Source: Myxococcota bacterium (GTDB lineage Bacteria > Myxococcota_A > UBA796 > JAJRTE01). Taken from it: 55,023 nucleotides of DNA. Positions 53,501-55,023 of this stretch are shown here, piece by piece (position 1 is the first letter of the stretch; each line of letters opens with the position of its first letter). The DNA lies in the NCBI GenBank assembly GCA_024278455.1, contig JAJRTE010000152.1, positions 1 to 55,023 on the forward strand, read 5' to 3'. The translations under genes and the position numbers were made by a program. The notes under the pieces are model-generated. The model saw nothing but the letters and a program-made list of their open reading frames with translations, searched no databases and had not been told where the DNA came from.

Positions 53501-54302
53501 CCCCGTCGTAGGGCACCTCCTCCAGGAGCGGGCTCCGGCCGGGGTCCTCGTCGTCACAGTCGGCACCATCGGCCCCGCCATCGACGCCGTCCCCGTCCAC
53601 GTCGGTCAGGTCGGCCCCCGAACAGTCCTGGTCCACCCCGTCGTAGGCGATTTCGGCTGCGCCCGGGTACACACCCGGGTCACCGTCGTCGCAGTCCTCC
53701 CCATCGGCCCCGCCATCGACGCCGTCCCCGTCCACGTCGGTCAGGTCGGCCCCCGAACAGTCCTGGTCCACCCCGTCGTAGGGCACCTCCATCGCCTCGG
53801 GATAGACCGTTGGATCGTTGTCGTCGCAGTCCCCGTCCCATTCGGAAAGACCGTCCCCGTCGTCGTCGGTGGCGTCCAGATCTTCGTCCACCTCTCCGTC
53901 GCAATCGTTGTCCACACCATCACTGTACTCCACCGCGCCGGGATAGGTCCCGGCGTCGCCATCGTCACAGTCCCCGTCCGCTATCGAAAATCCGTCGCCG
54001 TCGCCGTCGGCCGGCACGGGGGTAGGGGTCCCTGGAAGGGGGGTCGCCGTCCCGGTCGGAACGGGGGTCGCCGTCCCGGCCGGAAGAGGGGTCGCCGTCC
54101 CGGCCGGAAGGGGGGTCGCCGCCGGCGTGCCGGTCGGGGTGGGGCCGGTTTCACCCGGGATGGGCGACTCGCCCGGCCACGGGGTGGGTGAAGCCGTGGG
54201 CTGTTCCTCTGGCTGGCACCCCAGGAGCAGCACGAAGGTGCCGATGAACACGAAGAAGCACGTCCGCCACATCACGCCACCGTTTGTTGAATAGTTCCGC
54301 AC
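50526..54302 (-). CDS. Giant MopE-type repeat lipoprotein with fibrinogen-like C-terminal domain
   Basis: A 1258-residue cell-surface protein. GTG 54302 has an ideal GGAGGT site; ATG 54272 is a fallback. The lipobox VLLLGC (Cys29) is followed by a [12 protein letters not shown] linker. Then come 17 repeats of the D-x-D-x-D-G-[FY]...D-C-D-D...P-x-A...NG-x-DDDCDG type. Repeats 1-10 are about 44 residues with [14 protein letters not shown] ends; repeats 11-17 are about 65 residues with an extra Cys. The last ~240 residues contain a fibrinogen-C-like [13 protein letters not shown] segment. The acidic repeats probably bind many calcium ions. CTCGAG is nearly absent from this gene. Confidence 0.9.
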   Translation of the reverse strand: MRNYSTNGGVMWRTCFFVFIGTFVLLLGCQPEEQPTASPTPWPGESPIPGETGPTPTGTPAATPLPAGTATPLPAGTATPVPTGTATPLPGTPTPVPADGDGDGFSIADGDCDDGDAGTYPGAVEYSDGVDNDCDGEVDEDLDATDDDGDGLSEWDGDCDDNDPTVYPEAMEVPYDGVDQDCSGADLTDVDGDGVDGGADGEDCDDGDPGVYPGAAEIAYDGVDQDCSGADLTDVDGDGVDGGADGADCDDEDPGRSPLLEEVPYDGVDQDCSGGDLTDVDGDGVDGGADGEDCDDEDPGRSPLLEEVPYDGVDQDCSGADLTDVDGDGFDATQAGGQDCDDQDQYTHPGADEYADGRDNDCDGSVDENLSTTDDDGDGYSEADGDCNDYDASVYEGADEVPYDGIDQDCDGQDLTDVDQDGSTGGDEGPDCDDTDPTVYPGADEVPYDGIDQDCDGEDLTDVDQDGYASTASPGGTDCDDQDPNIHPGASEIPYDGVDQDCTGADLTDVDGDGFDAVDAGGTDCNDGSEAIHPEADELCDGVDNNCDNVIDDDAVDRTTWYTDGDHDGYGDPEAPVLSCSGSESLVEDSSDCDDTSADNHPGAEESCDEVDNDCDGQVDEDVQATFFQDADGDGFGNPDLTASACAPPEGFVADATDCDDGAATIYPDAPEICNGLDEDCDGAIDEGVEVPFYQDADQDGFGNAAISVEACEAPSGYVADATDCRDTNDEVYPGAPERCNGKDDDCDGEIDEMVSSTFYFDSDGDGYGDAAVSVQDCDPPSGYVADATDCDDQDPAAHPGASEACNGVDDDCDGAVDEQVLTPYFSDLDGDGYGDPDNQVEACSAPPGYVVDGTDCDDDSNTVHPGATEFCNDIDDNCNGQVDEGVGFTYYRDADGDGFGDPDSTTLSCDLVVGYATNALDCADDDASIYPNAPESCNGLDDDCDGTVDEEVLTSWYQDADADGYGDPNVVMDACTQPSGYVDDATDCRDTNDMIHPGAVELANGLDDDCDGDVDEGVYFPNCLEIITYLPGSADGVFIIDPDGAAGPIGPFQVYCDMTTDGGGWTLIATTADDNNNTWSYDNRSLLWDSRVIGDLSRRNQDYKSVAYSTVAWSDMMFKDSALHFAVYEGIYPARNKSVADWMPRTLDCAYATGRSYTMTEGNLPPGKPDQSCKNRDQRVYFTIYDNEGGGCGNDNNAYGPTWAYMNNNTGGADDPGGFGWGPGWAGGDEMGVATLGDKCFTTSESGSGAYIQWFVR

Positions 54303-54592
54303 GAGATACCTCCAGATCTACCCGCCGGGCTTGCGGCGCAGAAACCACAAACCGCGAAAAACCACAAACAAGTATAGCGCTGCATCACGACCTCGCGCCA
54401 CCCTGACTTGTGCGGGGAGGCGCCCTCCCTGCACCGTTCGCGCCGTGCGAAACCGCGATCTTCTCCCACCCCCTACACAGCATGGTCCGCTTGCGGTAAC
54501 ATGATCCCGACTCGAGGGGCGCCTCTTGCCCGCGGCCCGCCCGCTGCACTGCGGTCGCCATCGAGACGGTCGTAACACGAAGGAGGTTGATC
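54303..54592. other. Divergent intergenic region
   Basis: 290 bp between two lipoprotein genes. A direct repeat ACCACAAAC (54345-54370 area) and a leftward TATACT (54376-54371) may belong to the promoter of the giant lipoprotein; no -35 is clear. Confidence 0.4.
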
Positions 54593-55023
54593 ATGTTGCA
54601 GAAAGCCTGGACGGCAAGAATGAGCAGAAACCTGTGGCTGGCCCTGATCCTCGTATTCCTCACCCCTTTCGGTGCTGGCAGCGGGGCTTGCGGGAACGAT
54701 AACGACGATGATGTCACCCAAGGCGACGACGACGCTACCGCCGGAGACGACGACGCTACCGCCGGAGATGACGACGCTACCGCCGGAGACGACGACGCTA
54801 CCGCCGGAGACGACGACGCTACCGCCGGAGATGACGACGCTACCGCGGGAGACGATGACGCTACCGCCGGAGACGACGACGCTACCGCGGGAGACGATGA
54901 CGCTACCGCCGGAGACGACGACGCTACCGCGGGAGACGATGACGCTACCGCGGGAGACGATGACGCTACCGCGGGAGACGATGACGCTACCGCGGGAGAC
55001 GATGACGCTACCGCGGGAGACGA
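54593..55023 (+). CDS. Lipoprotein with GDDDATA repeats (runs off the window)
   Basis: It starts at ATG 54593 with a textbook AAGGAGG site. A hydrophobic leader (NLWLALILVFLTPFGAGSGAC) ends in a probable lipobox. After NDNDDDVTQ the protein is a pure repeat of GDDDATA, 21 bp per unit, from 54722 to the window end: 14 full units and part of a 15th. Such acidic tracts are common as stalks behind the lipid anchor in surface lipoproteins of this kind of organism. The folded part lies outside the window. Confidence 0.85.
   Translation, partial: MLQKAWTARMSRNLWLALILVFLTPFGAGSGACGNDNDDDVTQGDDDATAGDDDATAGDDDATAGDDDATAGDDDATAGDDDATAGDDDATAGDDDATAGDDDATAGDDDATAGDDDATAGDDDATAGDDDATAGDDDATAGD
54722..55023 (+). 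repeat. 21-bp tandem repeat encoding GDDDATA
   Basis: Units differ only at silent positions: GAC/GAT in the Asp codons and GCC/GCG at the last Ala. The final units become identical, as expected from slippage or unequal exchange. Confidence 0.9.

Noticed and set aside
51708..54191. Plus-strand frame of 827 codons rich in Val/Ala
   Set aside because: It is the mirror of the MopE-type repeats; its periodicity copies the repeats of the real gene, which has a lipobox and a GGAGGT start.
1..55023. tRNA or rRNA genes
   Set aside because: I looked in the larger gaps for T-loop and anticodon-stem patterns and saw none; a covariance search would be needed to be certain.

Overview
The window is about 55 kb of GC-rich (roughly two-thirds G+C) bacterial chromosome. 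Lipoproteins are abundant, as are calcium-binding-type DGxDxDxDG (MopE-like) repeats and Pro-Thr linkers. It also carries selA, a double-length ThyX, a J-domain/RodZ-type fusion next to a MinD-like ATPase, and class A PBPs with unusual accessory parts. Together these point to a Myxococcota or former 'Deltaproteobacteria' type organism, or an allied uncultured phylum. This is inferred from gene style only, since there is no rRNA or tRNA in view. The palindrome CTCGAG is hugely over-used through most of the window and can serve as a native-DNA marker.

Layout. Positions 1-1035 hold a CRISPR array: part has intact repeats and unique spacers, part has decayed repeats separated by one repeated REP-like element, and a block at the start is duplicated 599 bp downstream. 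From 12.6 kb down to 1.2 kb everything reads leftward: an orphan membrane histidine kinase, a DUF2007-like protein, a PDZ lipoprotein, a Tat-signal protein, then a tightly overlapping six-gene fatty-acid/polyketide-type operon (ketosynthase fused to an inactive chain-length-factor-like domain, ACP, GcvT-like protein, ketoreductase, acyltransferase, dehydratase). From 12.7 to 23.2 kb genes read rightward: selA, a small CxxC protein, a MinD-like ATPase, a J-domain/RodZ-like protein, rluD, pgeF, a TPR membrane protein, a deacetylase-fold protein and an acyltransferase.

From 23.4 to 29 kb lies an accessory stretch with no CTCGAG at all between about 23.7 and 29.1 kb. It holds a DUF4382 protein, a region-2-only ECF sigma fragment, a frameshifted duplicate of the 5' end of a gene whose intact copy lies 1.8 kb further on, two small lipoproteins, that intact gene, a small secreted protein, and a transposase remnant. 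An S8 protease and a small gene with a clear intrinsic terminator follow.

From 32 to 50 kb is a cell-envelope and housekeeping block: PBP1b with an upstream lipoprotein, thyX, lepB, a zinc-ribbon PBP1A with a MopE-type lipoprotein and a small cysteine-rich protein, a C-terminal processing protease with a leaderless-type promoter, a TPR protein and uvrA. The window ends with a giant 17-repeat MopE-like lipoprotein carrying a fibrinogen-like domain and the start of a lipoprotein made of GDDDATA repeats that runs off the end.
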